From assembly GCF_000401215.1 (NCBI RefSeq), contig NZ_ASRV01000017.1:1-39718 (forward strand): a DNA stretch of 39,718 nucleotides. Reading direction: 5' to 3'. Origin of the DNA: Clostridium sartagoforme AAU1 (GTDB lineage: Bacteria > Bacillota > Clostridia > Clostridiales > Clostridiaceae). Shown here piece by piece: positions 26,780-36,469 of this stretch (position 1 is the stretch's first letter; each line of letters opens with the position of its first letter). The position numbers were made by a program, and so were the translations under genes. The notes beneath the pieces were generated by a model that was not told the origin of the DNA, ran no database searches, and was given only the letters and a program-made list of their open reading frames with translations.

Positions 26780-27091
26780 CATTTCTGAATTATACTATAT
26801 TTAATTCTTAACAAGCGCTTATTTATGCATTCTAACTAGAATATAGTTATTATTCTATATGTCCATACTAAGAAAGTAGTACTTATAAATATTTATATAG
26901 ATTCATCACTCATCCCTGTATTTATAAAATCATAAAGTTCTCCATTCTTCACTAATCTCTAATTATTTTTGTATTATTTTTTATCATAAGCATCACTTCT
27001 TGATTTTTTACATAAAAAATAACTTAACTCTTTATTTTTTGTCACTTTTATAAAAACTTTTGAAATTTAGTTATTTACTAATCTTATATAT
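26780..27091. other. non-coding stretch between the recombinase leader and the NTF2-like gene
   Basis: No ORF or clear repeat was seen. It presumably carries the recombinase promoter, but I could not pick convincing hexamers in the AT-rich sequence. Confidence 0.4.
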
Positions 27092-27119
27092 AAAAATAGA
27101 GTGCATTAGCACCCTATTT
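27092..27119 (-). terminator. terminator downstream of the NTF2-like gene
   Basis: Minus-strand stem AATAGGGTGC / GCACTCTATT (one G-U) with a TAAT loop, followed by TTTATA. It is about 125 bases past the NTF2-like stop. Confidence 0.7.
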
Positions 27120-27242
27120 AATTAAATATTCTTTATCAATATCTTTTATTACTTCATTAAATTAATTTAGTTATATTTTACCTTGTTCATTTACTTTAAA
27201 ATGTTATGGATATTTATTTAAAGATTCCTTTAAATATCATTT

Positions 27243-27646
27243 CTATAAGCAATGATACGTAATAGGTATTTTAGTCATATACTCCTTTATTTCTATAATT
27301 TTATTTTTATTATTAAAAGTTATAATAGAAACTCCCTTAAATTCATTAATATATTTACTATTAGATGATTTAAATTCCCACTGACATATAACTCTTTCAT
27401 CTAAAATATTCAACTCAATAATTTCAAAAAATATTACTTTATTATTGTTATGCCAATCTTTAAACCAATCTTTTATTTCATCTAATCCCACATATACTTG
27501 TCCACAAGATTCTTCAAGTATAATAGAATTTGAAAAATATTTTTCGATTGCAGAAATATCATTATCATTCCATGATTGAAAATATTTATTAGTGATTTTT
27601 TCCTTGTTATCTACTAATATATCAATAGATAAATATTTTTAATCAT
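27243..27646 (-). pseudogene. NTF2/SnoaL-like protein, 5' end frameshifted or truncated
   Basis: A small alpha+beta-cone fold protein: NKYFQSWNDNDISAIEKYF, VGLDEIKDWFKDWHNNNK, CQWEFKSSNSKYINEFKG and ISIITFNNKNKI-like end. The frame is open from about 27638 to 27243, but no standard start precedes the fold; the only in-frame start, a GTG at 27491, would delete the first third. Adding one A to the run at 27636-27640 connects it to an ATG at 27646 (or fuses it to the membrane protein upstream). Ligand unknown; it may be intact in the organism. Confidence 0.6.
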
Positions 27647-28159
27647 TTCTTTTATATATGGTATTAATACTATGTCCTTATTAATTACTAATGCTTTATA
27701 AAAATAGTAATTAAAAGTTATTAAAAAGAATATAGACACTACTACAGCGTACTTGTCATTTCCTATGTTAGGATAAACTATCCCTGATTCTTCAATAATA
27801 GGTTTTAAGGCTATAATTACAGTAATTAGCGTCGATATATACATTAAAAGTAGATGCCACCACTCAAACCAATTTTTAAATGCTATATTAGGCTTAATTT
27901 TATAAATAATAAAATGACTTATTCCTGTTAGTATTAAACATAATATAGATGTTATTACCATCATTAAAACTATAAAAAAAATATCTTCCACTTTATAAAT
28001 ATATCCTGCTATCCTCATTCCTATTATCCATGCAACTCCATATATAAAAAATAAAATAATAGGGAAAATTAATATCTTCATTAAAAAATTAGTTATTCTT
28101 TCACTCATACTACTCACTTTCTTTTCTTCTACCCAAAACTTACTCTTTAAAATATACAC
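27614..28159 (-). CDS. four-TM membrane protein of unknown function
   Basis: The 181-residue frame has a short soluble start and four or five hydrophobic helices (IFPIILFFIYGVAWIIGM, FFIVLMMVITSILCLIL, WWHLLLMYISTLITVII, VVSIFFLITFNYYFYKA). Its true end depends on the A-run at 27636-27640: if that run gained one base it would read into the NTF2-like domain. A likely start is MSERITNFLMK about 17 residues in. No family recognised. Confidence 0.55.
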   Translation of the reverse strand: MYILKSKFWVEEKKVSSMSERITNFLMKILIFPIILFFIYGVAWIIGMRIAGYIYKVEDIFFIVLMMVITSILCLILTGISHFIIYKIKPNIAFKNWFEWWHLLLMYISTLITVIIALKPIIEESGIVYPNIGNDKYAVVVSIFFLITFNYYFYKALVINKDIVLIPYIKEMIKNIYLLIY

Positions 28160-28408
28160 TTAAATATAATATATATCGATTTTATTCCTGGTTACTTTAA
28201 CTTATTATCAAAATTAACTTGTTATTTATTAATTTCATTTGTTATCTATAATTAATCACCTATTAATATATGTTTATTAGTTTAATCCATACTAGGCCTG
28301 TTACTGTTAGACTTTAGGTGAAATTTGACATGACATTTTTTGTACACTATGAAACTTTCTATTATTAGATTACTCTCAATATTTTTATGATAATTTTATA
28401 TTTATTAC

Positions 28409-29188
28409 CTATATCATGCTATTTATTTTTATTTCTCTTAACCCTCTTTTTAAAATTCTTATTCGTTTTTTGTAAAATTTATTTATCTCTATTGCTGTTA
28501 ATTTACTAAGTAAATCTATATCTATTATTGTTATAATGTAATTTTTCACATCCTTAACTAACCTGCTACACATTAAATAATATTGTGTATTATTATATTC
28601 CTTTTTATTTACTATAACTACATTAGTAAATATATTCACATAATAAAATAGCGTAAAGCATACTATCAGTTGAGTTAATATTGTTGTTTTTTTTCCAACA
28701 ATAAAATCACCTCTATCATCTGTTATTGATATTAAGGCTAATATATTATTATGGGCTATTAGATTTAATGCTGCATAAACTTGATAGTTAAATCCTGTAT
28801 CCTTCTTTTCAGTAATCTTGCTTCTTATAGACTTAGTCTTGTATATCCTTCCTCCTATTGTATATTTATTATTCCTTCTAGTACATTCTTCTTTATAAGC
28901 ATTAATAATTCCTAAGCATGTCTGATTTAACAAATCTATACTTTTTAAATTTGTATCTCCATAAACCTCAATTAAATTTTTAAGTATTAATACTGCTTCT
29001 AACTCCAACTTGCAATGTATGAGTGTTTTAATTGCTTTTAGATCCCCTAGCGCCCTGCTTAACAAATAATTATTTACAACCTCAATAACTTGTGACTCGC
29101 TTTTAATAATTATATTTTCTGGTTTTAAATAATACTCTGTTAATCTAATTAATCTATTAAATAATTTATTTGTATATTTTATATCCAT
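28409..29188 (-). CDS. unknown protein, possibly DUF5677-like
   Basis: The 259-residue protein is mostly helical. KLELEAVLILKNLIEVYGD and the central YQVYAALNLIAHNNI are reminiscent of DUF5677 proteins (a helical family with an LLR/SLIE block), but I cannot confirm this by eye. A hydrophobic stretch at about 170-195 (LTQLIVCFTLFYYVNIFTNV) may be a membrane helix. Start ATG has GAGAGGA 7 bases upstream. It is divergent from the plus-strand gene at 29408, with a shared upstream region. Confidence 0.45.
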   Translation of the reverse strand: MDIKYTNKLFNRLIRLTEYYLKPENIIIKSESQVIEVVNNYLLSRALGDLKAIKTLIHCKLELEAVLILKNLIEVYGDTNLKSIDLLNQTCLGIINAYKEECTRRNNKYTIGGRIYKTKSIRSKITEKKDTGFNYQVYAALNLIAHNNILALISITDDRGDFIVGKKTTILTQLIVCFTLFYYVNIFTNVVIVNKKEYNNTQYYLMCSRLVKDVKNYIITIIDIDLLSKLTAIEINKFYKKRIRILKRGLREIKINSMI

Positions 29189-29346
29189 ACAGCGTCCTCT
29201 CTTTTTTCTTTTACTATACCGCGCTATATAAATTAATACAGGGCCCTATTTAAAGTTAAAAACTCCTATATATATTCTATAATTAATTTTTTTAATGATT
29301 ATTCATAATTACATAATTTCATCTAAAATACTTTTATAAACTTTTC

Positions 29347-29398
29347 TTGAAAAACCTATCTAAGATTTATTATATTTTATTGTAAAATCTTAAGGAGG
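29347..29398 (+). promoter_or_regulatory. promoter and ribosome binding site of the plus-strand gene
   Basis: TTGAAA at 29347-29352 and TTATAT at 29370-29375 are 17 bases apart; AAGGAGG at 29392-29398 is 9 bases before the ATG at 29408. It is the only gene on the plus strand in the window. Confidence 0.7.
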
Positions 29399-29407
29399 CA
29401 TTTATTT

Positions 29408-30136
29408 ATGAATAAACAAGAACTTATTAGGATATACAATCTTTATATCCTACAAGAAAATAATAAAAAGGAATTTAATACAAATTATCTAGAACAAGAG
29501 TTACCTAAGGAAGATCTTACTGAAATATTAGTTAATAATTTCAATGAACTGCAATATCTGATTTTAAGTAATCCTAATTACCCTATTTTTCAGTTGTGCG
29601 CTAAAAAATATCCTATAATTTATTCTAGATACTTTAGTCTAAATTTTAATAAAAGTAGTCTTCAACATATTCTTAGTAATTTTTTAGGAACTTTATTCTG
29701 CATATATAAAACTACAAATTTTAATGAAATCATTGATTATTATGTATATGATTCTGATAAAAATCCTATGAATATAGATATGATGAGACTAAATACTTTA
29801 ATATCAATGAAATATTTTGACTTAAATTTTCTAAATCAAATTATTGCTATGTCAATTAATATATTTACAACATATGAAACAGAAATTGGTCTCTTTGAAG
29901 ATCTCCAACTTAAAAATAGTCTAGATTTATTTATGGAAGTAACTACCAGACAATGTAAAATTGATATACTTAACACTTTACGGAATTCATTTAAACTAAT
30001 AACCTCTTAAAATGATAAGAAACTTATGACTAAGTTATTGGAAGATTTCAAAATTTATTCTTATACAAATGAACCTAAATTTAAAGATGATATCGATTTA
30101 TTGATCATTGAATTTAATTACTTATTTAAAAATTAA
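29408..30136 (+). CDS. unknown protein interrupted by an in-frame stop
   Basis: The first 200 codons (to 30010) start MNKQELIRIYNLYILQE and encode a helical, Asn- and Leu-rich protein with no recognised domain. After the TAA at 30008-30010, the same frame stays open for 41 more codons (DKKLMTKLLEDFKIYSY to EFNYLFKN) and ends at 30136, just before a terminator. The downstream part looks coding and no start codon with a ribosome binding site precedes it. So either one substitution created the stop, or the stop is real and the tail is relic. Confidence 0.55.
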
Positions 30137-30143
30137 TTCACAT

Positions 30144-30176
30144 AAAAGAACAAGTAAATTAATCTTGTTCTTTTTT
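30144..30176. terminator. bidirectional terminator between the plus-strand gene and the YgjP-like gene
   Basis: Stem AAAAGAACAAG / CTTGTTCTTTT (11 bp, 9-base loop), with a T6 run on the plus strand and TTTT on the minus strand. It can serve both convergent genes. Confidence 0.85.
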
Positions 30177-30884
30177 ATATATCTAATTTTATTCCATTAT
30201 CTCTAAGCCACAATCTTCTACTTTCATAATCAGGCATAATTGCTGCTACCTTATTCCAAAACTCTTGGGAATGATCTTTATATATCATATGTACCATTTC
30301 ATGCAAAACAATATAATCTAGTATATTGGCTGGTGCCATAGAACACCTCCAATTAAATAAGAGTTCATTATTAGATGTACAACTAGCCCACCTTTTTTTT
30401 GCTCTTTAACCTTAATGCCCTTAGGTCTAATATTAAAGTATTGTTTAAAGTAATTTACCCTTTCCTTAACTCTTAATAATGTTTTTTCTCTATACCAATT
30501 TTCTAAAGCAAGTTTTATTTTATCTTGCTCTCTTGTATATGTAGATATTATAAACTTACCTCTAAATAGTTTTACATTAATATCCTTTGTATTTATATCT
30601 TCAATTTGTAATGAATAGTTACGACCTAAATATAAATAAGACTCCCCACTTACTACTTCTCTATTAATTTTATTAATATTAATAGATTGTACTTCATATT
30701 GCTTTTGAACTATCCAATTTGCTTTTGATTTAACTTTATCTAATATTATATCTTCAGTAACTCCAAGTGGAGAACTAACATTTACTTCTCCACTTGGCTC
30801 TACTTCTATACTCATTGTTTTTCTTTCTTTAAATACTACATTAAAATCTATATATTTTGTTCCATATTGAAATCCTAATTTCAT
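30175..30884 (-). pseudogene. YgjP/WLM-like M48-type metalloprotease, one-base frameshift
   Basis: The first 160-odd residues match the YgjP-like (SprT-related, DUF45) family; the zinc site HEMVHMIYKDHS (HExxH) and the C-terminal WNKVAAIMPDYES are in another frame at 30175-30340. They join if the A8 run at 30393-30400 is A9: EQKKRWASCTSNNELLFNW then reads through to HEMVH, about 235 residues, the family length. The start lies 9 bases past hsdR. In many bacteria this gene lies inside type I restriction operons; its role is unknown. Probably intact in the organism. Confidence 0.85.
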
Positions 30885-30893
30885 TTTATCCCT

Positions 30894-33800
30894 CTAATCT
30901 ATGTTAGCATAATGTATTTTAGCAAGTTTAGTTATACTTTCTTTTAACTCTTTTACTTTATTTATCCCATCCTGCCCATAAATTTCTCTTATCTTTTGTG
31001 AATTACTTAGTAAGAACATAAATATCTTTTGTTCAATAGCAGATACCTTAGTTGGATTCTCTGCCCAACCTACCATATACCATTCATTAATCATTTTTTC
31101 ATTAAATGCCTTTGTAATATCTTTAATGATATCAATAGATGTATCTGAAATATATACGGCAGAATCTTCCTTAACTATATCCTCTGTATCCTTTTCACCT
31201 TCAAATGTTTTTCTTAATGTAACAAATATAGGAAATTCTCTCTTAGTTAAACCTAATTCTTGTGCTTCATTTTGTTCACCTTTATTCACATCTCTATTGA
31301 TAAATTCACTAAGTCTTGCTTTCTTTTCAACCCAGTCATTCTTAGTTTCTTCTAATATCTGCTGTAGTTTTTCAAACAAACTTGTATAATAAATTGGATT
31401 CTCATCCATCTTTACATTAATAACATTCTTAATAGCGTGCTCCATAGATGATGCTATTGCTTCATCAGACATATTACTTTCTAACTTCATCTGAAAATCA
31501 TCTTCAAATAATGTGATTGGCTCTATCCATTGGATAACCCCTGATGATGAAAGATGTTCTGATATTATTTGTTTAACCTTTTCTCCACAATCTCTAATAT
31601 CTAATTTTTGCTCTGGATTAAATCTCATTTTTGCGGCTGCTCTAATATAAGATAGCCACTTAACATCATTTAATATATCTGTCCCAACATGACCAGGCAT
31701 TAAAGATTCAACTGCACCTAAAAACTTCTTATATGCTACCTCAAATTCAGCCCTTTTATCCTCTGGCTCTAACACTTTTACTAAATCATCTATACTATCT
31801 TTATTTATCCCTGTAAACATCCTCATTACATTTTCCCTATAGGATAACATTTCATTATATAATCCATCCATAGATTCCATTGGAGATCCCAACTCTTCTC
31901 TATCGAATATGGCTAATGCTTCTTCCAAGAAGTCTAACACTCCATAATAATCTACTACATAACCACACTTCTTAGTATCACCACTTGTTCTATTAACCCT
32001 TGCTATAGCCTGCAGTAGAGTATGCTCTTTAAGTGGTCTATCTAAATACATTACTTGTTCTATTGGGGCATCAAAGCCAGTTAATAGCATATCTTTAACT
32101 ATAATAAAACATAACTTGCTTTCTGATGTTTTCTTTTTGAAATTAGTAAGTATTGTTTTTTGCTCCTCTTTAGATGTATGATGTTCCCTTAAATAAGGCT
32201 CATCATTATTAGATCCAGAGAATATCACCTTACATTCTAATTCTTCTCCCATTATCTCCTTCATATACTTATTTAAAGCATTATAGTATTTTACACAAGC
32301 CTCTCTTGATACACACACCACCTGTGCCTTAAATCCATTAGGATAAATATATTCTTTAAAATGAGTAAGAATATCCTTTGCTACTTCTTCAATTCTTTCT
32401 TCAGATTCTACAACTGTTCTCTTATTAGCATACTTTTGTTTTATTGCTTCTTTTTCCTCATCGGTTCTGTCTTCAAATGCTTGGTCAAATAATTCTTCTA
32501 AATTATCACCACTAATATGAAGTTCTGGCTTTCTTCCTTCATAAACAATCTTTACTGTTGCTCCATCTACAACTGCATCCTTTATAGAATATTGATCTAT
32601 ATAAGATCCAAAGGTCTTTGGTGTAGACTTGTCCTCTTTATCTATTGGAGTACCTGTAAACCCTATAAAAGCAGCATTAGGTAATGCAGTTCTAAGATTT
32701 GCTGCAGTCCCTTTATACTGACTTCTATGTGCTTCATCCGTCATTACAATAATATTATTTTTAGTAGATAAAATTTCATATTCCTTCTCTAAGAATAATC
32801 CTACTATCTTACTTTCTTCCTTATCACTTTGGAACTTTTGAATAGTTGTAGTAATAATTTGTGCATTTGAATTTCTTAGTAAAGTTTTCATATCCGCAAT
32901 GCTCTCTGCTCTAACTGGTACCGTATTACTTAAAGTATTCTGGAAGGTTTCAAATATCTGCTCATCCAAATCTGTTCTATCTGTTACTATTACAATAGTA
33001 GCATCACTTAACTTCTTCAAACTTCTTATTTTCCTTGCTAAGAAGACCATTGTTAAAGACTTACCAGAACCTTGAGTATGCCAAACAACTCCACCTTTTG
33101 CTAATGGTGTTTTACCTTCTTCTAATCTCTTAAGACATTTTTGTACTGCTCTAAATTGTTGATATCTACATACCTTTTTAACTTTTCTAGAATTCTCTTT
33201 ATCTACATCATAAACAACAAAATTCTCCATTATATCTAAAAGATTTTCTCTTTTAAATATTCCTTGTAATAATATATTTTGTGGAGTATCTTTATAATCT
33301 TTAACCTCAATATTGTTTAGTGGATAAGCATCTTTCCATTCTATATAATGCTTATATCCACTAGAAATAGTTCCAATAAATGCTGTATATTTATTTAATA
33401 TTCCAGTAATAAAGTTTGTATAAAACAACCTTTCAGAACCTTCTATTATGTTACCTTCTCTACCATTCATATATCTTCTTAACTGTTGGAATCCATCATA
33501 TTTACCTACATTTTCATTAGAATCACCATCTTTAAATGGAGATTTACATTCTAAAACTGCAATAGGCATACCATTAATAAATATAACTATATCTGGTCTA
33601 ATAGTTTCTTGAGGCCCTTTTATAACAAACTGTCTAACAACTAAAAAATCATTGTTTTCAAAATTTTTAAAATCAATTAATTTAACTGTAGGAGTTTCTT
33701 GTCTACCATCTATTACTTGTTTAACTGTTAATTCATAATTAACTATATAATTATATATCTTTTCATTTATTTCTAACAAGCCTGTACCTAAAGATTCTGC

Positions 33801-34028
33801 TCTTGAAATTATTCTAATAACTTTATCACAATTTTCATCAGAAATCCATGGATTAAGTTTCTTTAATGCTTGTTTCATTCGTTTACTTAGAATTACTTCA
33901 CTTAAAGAATCTCTTTCGCCATACTCCATCGTTACTTTATCACCATCAATATAGTCATACCCTAAATATGTTAAGTATTCTACTGCTGGTATTTCAACTA
34001 AAGTCATCTCATTTCCTAAATAATTCAT
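30894..34028 (-). CDS. hsdR: Type I restriction enzyme subunit R
   Basis: Motor and nuclease subunit. The 1044-1046-residue protein has an N-terminal PD-(D/E)xK nuclease (Asp148 in RPDIVIF, Glu162-x-Lys164 in LECKSPF), a Walker A GSGKS at 322-326, the DEAH box at 433-436 (TDEAHRS), GFTGTP, and the helicase C-domain with DMLLTGFDAP and QAIARVNR. I prefer the ATG at 34028 to a GTG six bases earlier. It needs the HsdM and HsdS encoded upstream. An unusual feature is that two extra genes (RES and SEC-C proteins) lie between hsdS and hsdR. Confidence 0.95.
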   Translation of the reverse strand: MNYLGNEMTLVEIPAVEYLTYLGYDYIDGDKVTMEYGERDSLSEVILSKRMKQALKKLNPWISDENCDKVIRIISRAESLGTGLLEINEKIYNYIVNYELTVKQVIDGRQETPTVKLIDFKNFENNDFLVVRQFVIKGPQETIRPDIVIFINGMPIAVLECKSPFKDGDSNENVGKYDGFQQLRRYMNGREGNIIEGSERLFYTNFITGILNKYTAFIGTISSGYKHYIEWKDAYPLNNIEVKDYKDTPQNILLQGIFKRENLLDIMENFVVYDVDKENSRKVKKVCRYQQFRAVQKCLKRLEEGKTPLAKGGVVWHTQGSGKSLTMVFLARKIRSLKKLSDATIVIVTDRTDLDEQIFETFQNTLSNTVPVRAESIADMKTLLRNSNAQIITTTIQKFQSDKEESKIVGLFLEKEYEILSTKNNIIVMTDEAHRSQYKGTAANLRTALPNAAFIGFTGTPIDKEDKSTPKTFGSYIDQYSIKDAVVDGATVKIVYEGRKPELHISGDNLEELFDQAFEDRTDEEKEAIKQKYANKRTVVESEERIEEVAKDILTHFKEYIYPNGFKAQVVCVSREACVKYYNALNKYMKEIMGEELECKVIFSGSNNDEPYLREHHTSKEEQKTILTNFKKKTSESKLCFIIVKDMLLTGFDAPIEQVMYLDRPLKEHTLLQAIARVNRTSGDTKKCGYVVDYYGVLDFLEEALAIFDREELGSPMESMDGLYNEMLSYRENVMRMFTGINKDSIDDLVKVLEPEDKRAEFEVAYKKFLGAVESLMPGHVGTDILNDVKWLSYIRAAAKMRFNPEQKLDIRDCGEKVKQIISEHLSSSGVIQWIEPITLFEDDFQMKLESNMSDEAIASSMEHAIKNVINVKMDENPIYYTSLFEKLQQILEETKNDWVEKKARLSEFINRDVNKGEQNEAQELGLTKREFPIFVTLRKTFEGEKDTEDIVKEDSAVYISDTSIDIIKDITKAFNEKMINEWYMVGWAENPTKVSAIEQKIFMFLLSNSQKIREIYGQDGINKVKELKESITKLAKIHYANID

Positions 34029-34124
34029 TCTCACTCACCCCTTATTTACTAAGTCACTCGTTGAATCTTATGAATAAACAATATATTATTTTTATGACTT
34101 TTATTTATAATTCTCTATTTTACT

Positions 34125-35189
34125 CTATAAATCAAATAAATCATAAGGTTGTTCTTCTAACATATTATACGTTCTATTTGTTATCATTGAAAATAAATCT
34201 GCCATTCCATAAAAAAGCATTCCAAAAGCATCTTTTTTATGCGCTTCAAGTTTATCCCATGCTTCAGGATTAATAGTTATATTCTCTGTTATGATAGGTA
34301 ATAAGTTATTTAAATATTGTTTTCTTTGAATACAGTCTAAATTATTAAGTTGTTCTTTATATTTTTCAAATATACCATTATTACTTTTCAACCATGAAAT
34401 TATGCAATAGGATTTTTCTCCCTCCGGAAATATAGTTGCAAATATATGTTTCATTTTTGTATTAACATCTGTTAAATCTTGAATTTTATTACCTTCTAAA
34501 TCTTCTGCTAAAGCCGAAAATCCAGATGCTGCAAATTTTATAGTCTCATCAAATTCCCAAACTATACTTGTGAGAATATCGTATTTATCATTTAATAATG
34601 CGTTATTAAATTCTATCTTGCATACTTCTAAATCATTTTTTGCTAATTCAAAGCCACTAAAGTTTTCTTTAATCCCTCTACGCCTAGAAGGTAACTTCTC
34701 AGTTAAGATTGACTCCATTTTCATAACTTCCATCTTTTTATGATATTCAATTGCAAAGCACCTATAAATATATAAAAATATATGTAATTCACTTTTATTA
34801 AAATCTTCATTTTCGATAGGTTTAAAAATTTCATTATCATGATATCCACAAAATCCAGTAAAAACAGTTGCTTGTTTTCTCCCCCACTTATGCATAAACT
34901 CAAATGGATTATCGTTTTTAGGACAAGGCATATAGACTTCACCTTTAGTTGATATTCTCTTCAGAATCTTATTATTTTGAATAGAATGTGCACCTATTAT
35001 CCTTTCACTACAATTAGAATTATCAGGATATAAACATTGCTTTATTCTTGAATCTTTTTTCATACTTTTATAATTTTCTAAAAAATTCTTTGGTTGTAAA
35101 AAATCTTTATCCTCAACCTTTCCTAAGCAACACTTTTTATACTTTTCCCCACTACCACAAGGACACTTATCATTTCTTCCTATCTTCAC
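34125..35189 (-). CDS. SEC-C protein with an HNH-like zinc cluster
   Basis: Unknown function. The 354 residues begin with a SEC-C motif (RNDKCPCGSGEKYKKCC; Cys9, 11, 20, 21), a zinc-binding finger first known from SecA. Then CLYPDNSNCSERIIGAHSIQ (Cys52, Cys60, His68) and FCGYHDNE (Cys114, His117) resemble a treble-clef HNH-like site. The remaining about 230 residues are helical, with no recognised domain. The start is GTG at 35189, with AAGGAA upstream. It lies 34 bases after the RES gene and 96 before hsdR, on the same strand and probably in the same transcript. Confidence 0.6.
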   Translation of the reverse strand: MKIGRNDKCPCGSGEKYKKCCLGKVEDKDFLQPKNFLENYKSMKKDSRIKQCLYPDNSNCSERIIGAHSIQNNKILKRISTKGEVYMPCPKNDNPFEFMHKWGRKQATVFTGFCGYHDNEIFKPIENEDFNKSELHIFLYIYRCFAIEYHKKMEVMKMESILTEKLPSRRRGIKENFSGFELAKNDLEVCKIEFNNALLNDKYDILTSIVWEFDETIKFAASGFSALAEDLEGNKIQDLTDVNTKMKHIFATIFPEGEKSYCIISWLKSNNGIFEKYKEQLNNLDCIQRKQYLNNLLPIITENITINPEAWDKLEAHKKDAFGMLFYGMADLFSMITNRTYNMLEEQPYDLFDL

Positions 35190-35223
35190 TCATAATTCCT
35201 TCCCTTCACCTAATAAAATTATT

Positions 35224-36454
35224 CTACTCGCCTAAATTCCTTGCTGGTATATTACACAACAAATCCTCTAACCTATAAAAATCCATTCCATCATATTGAA
35301 CTACATGCCCTTTCATTATTTCTATAAATGCCTTTCCTCGTAAACCTTCCCTATTTATATCCGTTGCTTCCATGTCCATATGATGTCTTTGTAAACTTAA
35401 TCCACTTATGCCTAATCCATTTAGTGCCATGCACATATATGCATTGGCTGGTGGAGTTAATTTAAACTTTCCACACAATTTCTTGCTATACTCATTTTTT
35501 AATTCATTAATATACTTTTCCTTATTATCCGATATAAAAACATAATTTATATATACAGGATTCGGCTTTACATTTGCACCATACTTACACTTAACAGAAA
35601 AATATTTTACTCCATCGAAATGTATCTTATCTGATTTATTCGCAACATTTCTTATTACTTGTAATAATAATTGAGGCAGTATATATTCTGATTTAAATAA
35701 TCTATTTTTTCATCTATAATAAATGAACACGCACATATAATGGGCCAAGTATATATATACTTTTGTATTATTTCGCTAATCTCTACACTTTCTCCATTAC
35801 TAAATCTTTTTAAATACTCATTTCCATCACCTAAATTACCATTTATAATTTCTCTAGGTAATAATGATAAATCCAAAACCTTAAGTTTTCTTTAACCTCA
35901 TATCTACTCACATAAAAATTATTAACATGAGGTTTATTTAATTCTAACCAAGAACCATAAATAGACCCACTTAAATATAAACAAGGATATCCCGGAATAC
36001 TATATCTCTCTGTTGCAACATATTGTCTTTTATTAAATGGAACATGGAATATTTCAGATAACTCAAATATATCTTCACCTATACGTCCTCTATATAATTG
36101 CTTAGTAAAATGATTACTTTCTTCCTTTTCTAGAATGCATGAAAATAAGTCATCACCAATATCTTTTTCCTTAAATAACTTCTCAACTGTGCTAATTGCT
36201 TCTATTGAATTTCCATTAAGTTGACACTTTATAGATTCAATAATTATTTCACAAATTCTTTTAACTCTATTTTTATTAATATTAACATCAATAATGCTAA
36301 AATCTACTTTATCTAAACCTTCTTGATATTCTTTAAAAATATCTTCTAATGCTTTAAGATAATCATTATCCAAAAAAATCTTTTTAGGTAAAATGTTTAT
36401 ACATCTATAAAATTTATTAAACTCACTACTCTCTATAAACTCCATATAATCCAT
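35224..36454 (-). pseudogene. RES-domain protein, two single-base frameshifts
   Basis: RES domains are NAD+-consuming toxin folds (MbcT/ParT relatives). The 203-residue first frame has an N-terminal helical extension and the RES block from QLYRGRIGED (Arg122, Arg124) through RYSIPGYPCLYLSGSIYGSW to LELNKPH (Glu171). The next block VLDLSLLP is in another frame, and the C-terminal part (GISGLSLQRHHMDMEATD) in a third. Both joins are fixed by adding one A: run at 35886-35889 (A4 to A5) and run at 35705-35710 (A6 to A7), giving about 410 residues. It lies 15 bases after hsdS, so it is part of the type I operon. Confidence 0.75.
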
Positions 36455-36469
36455 TATTATACCCCCATA

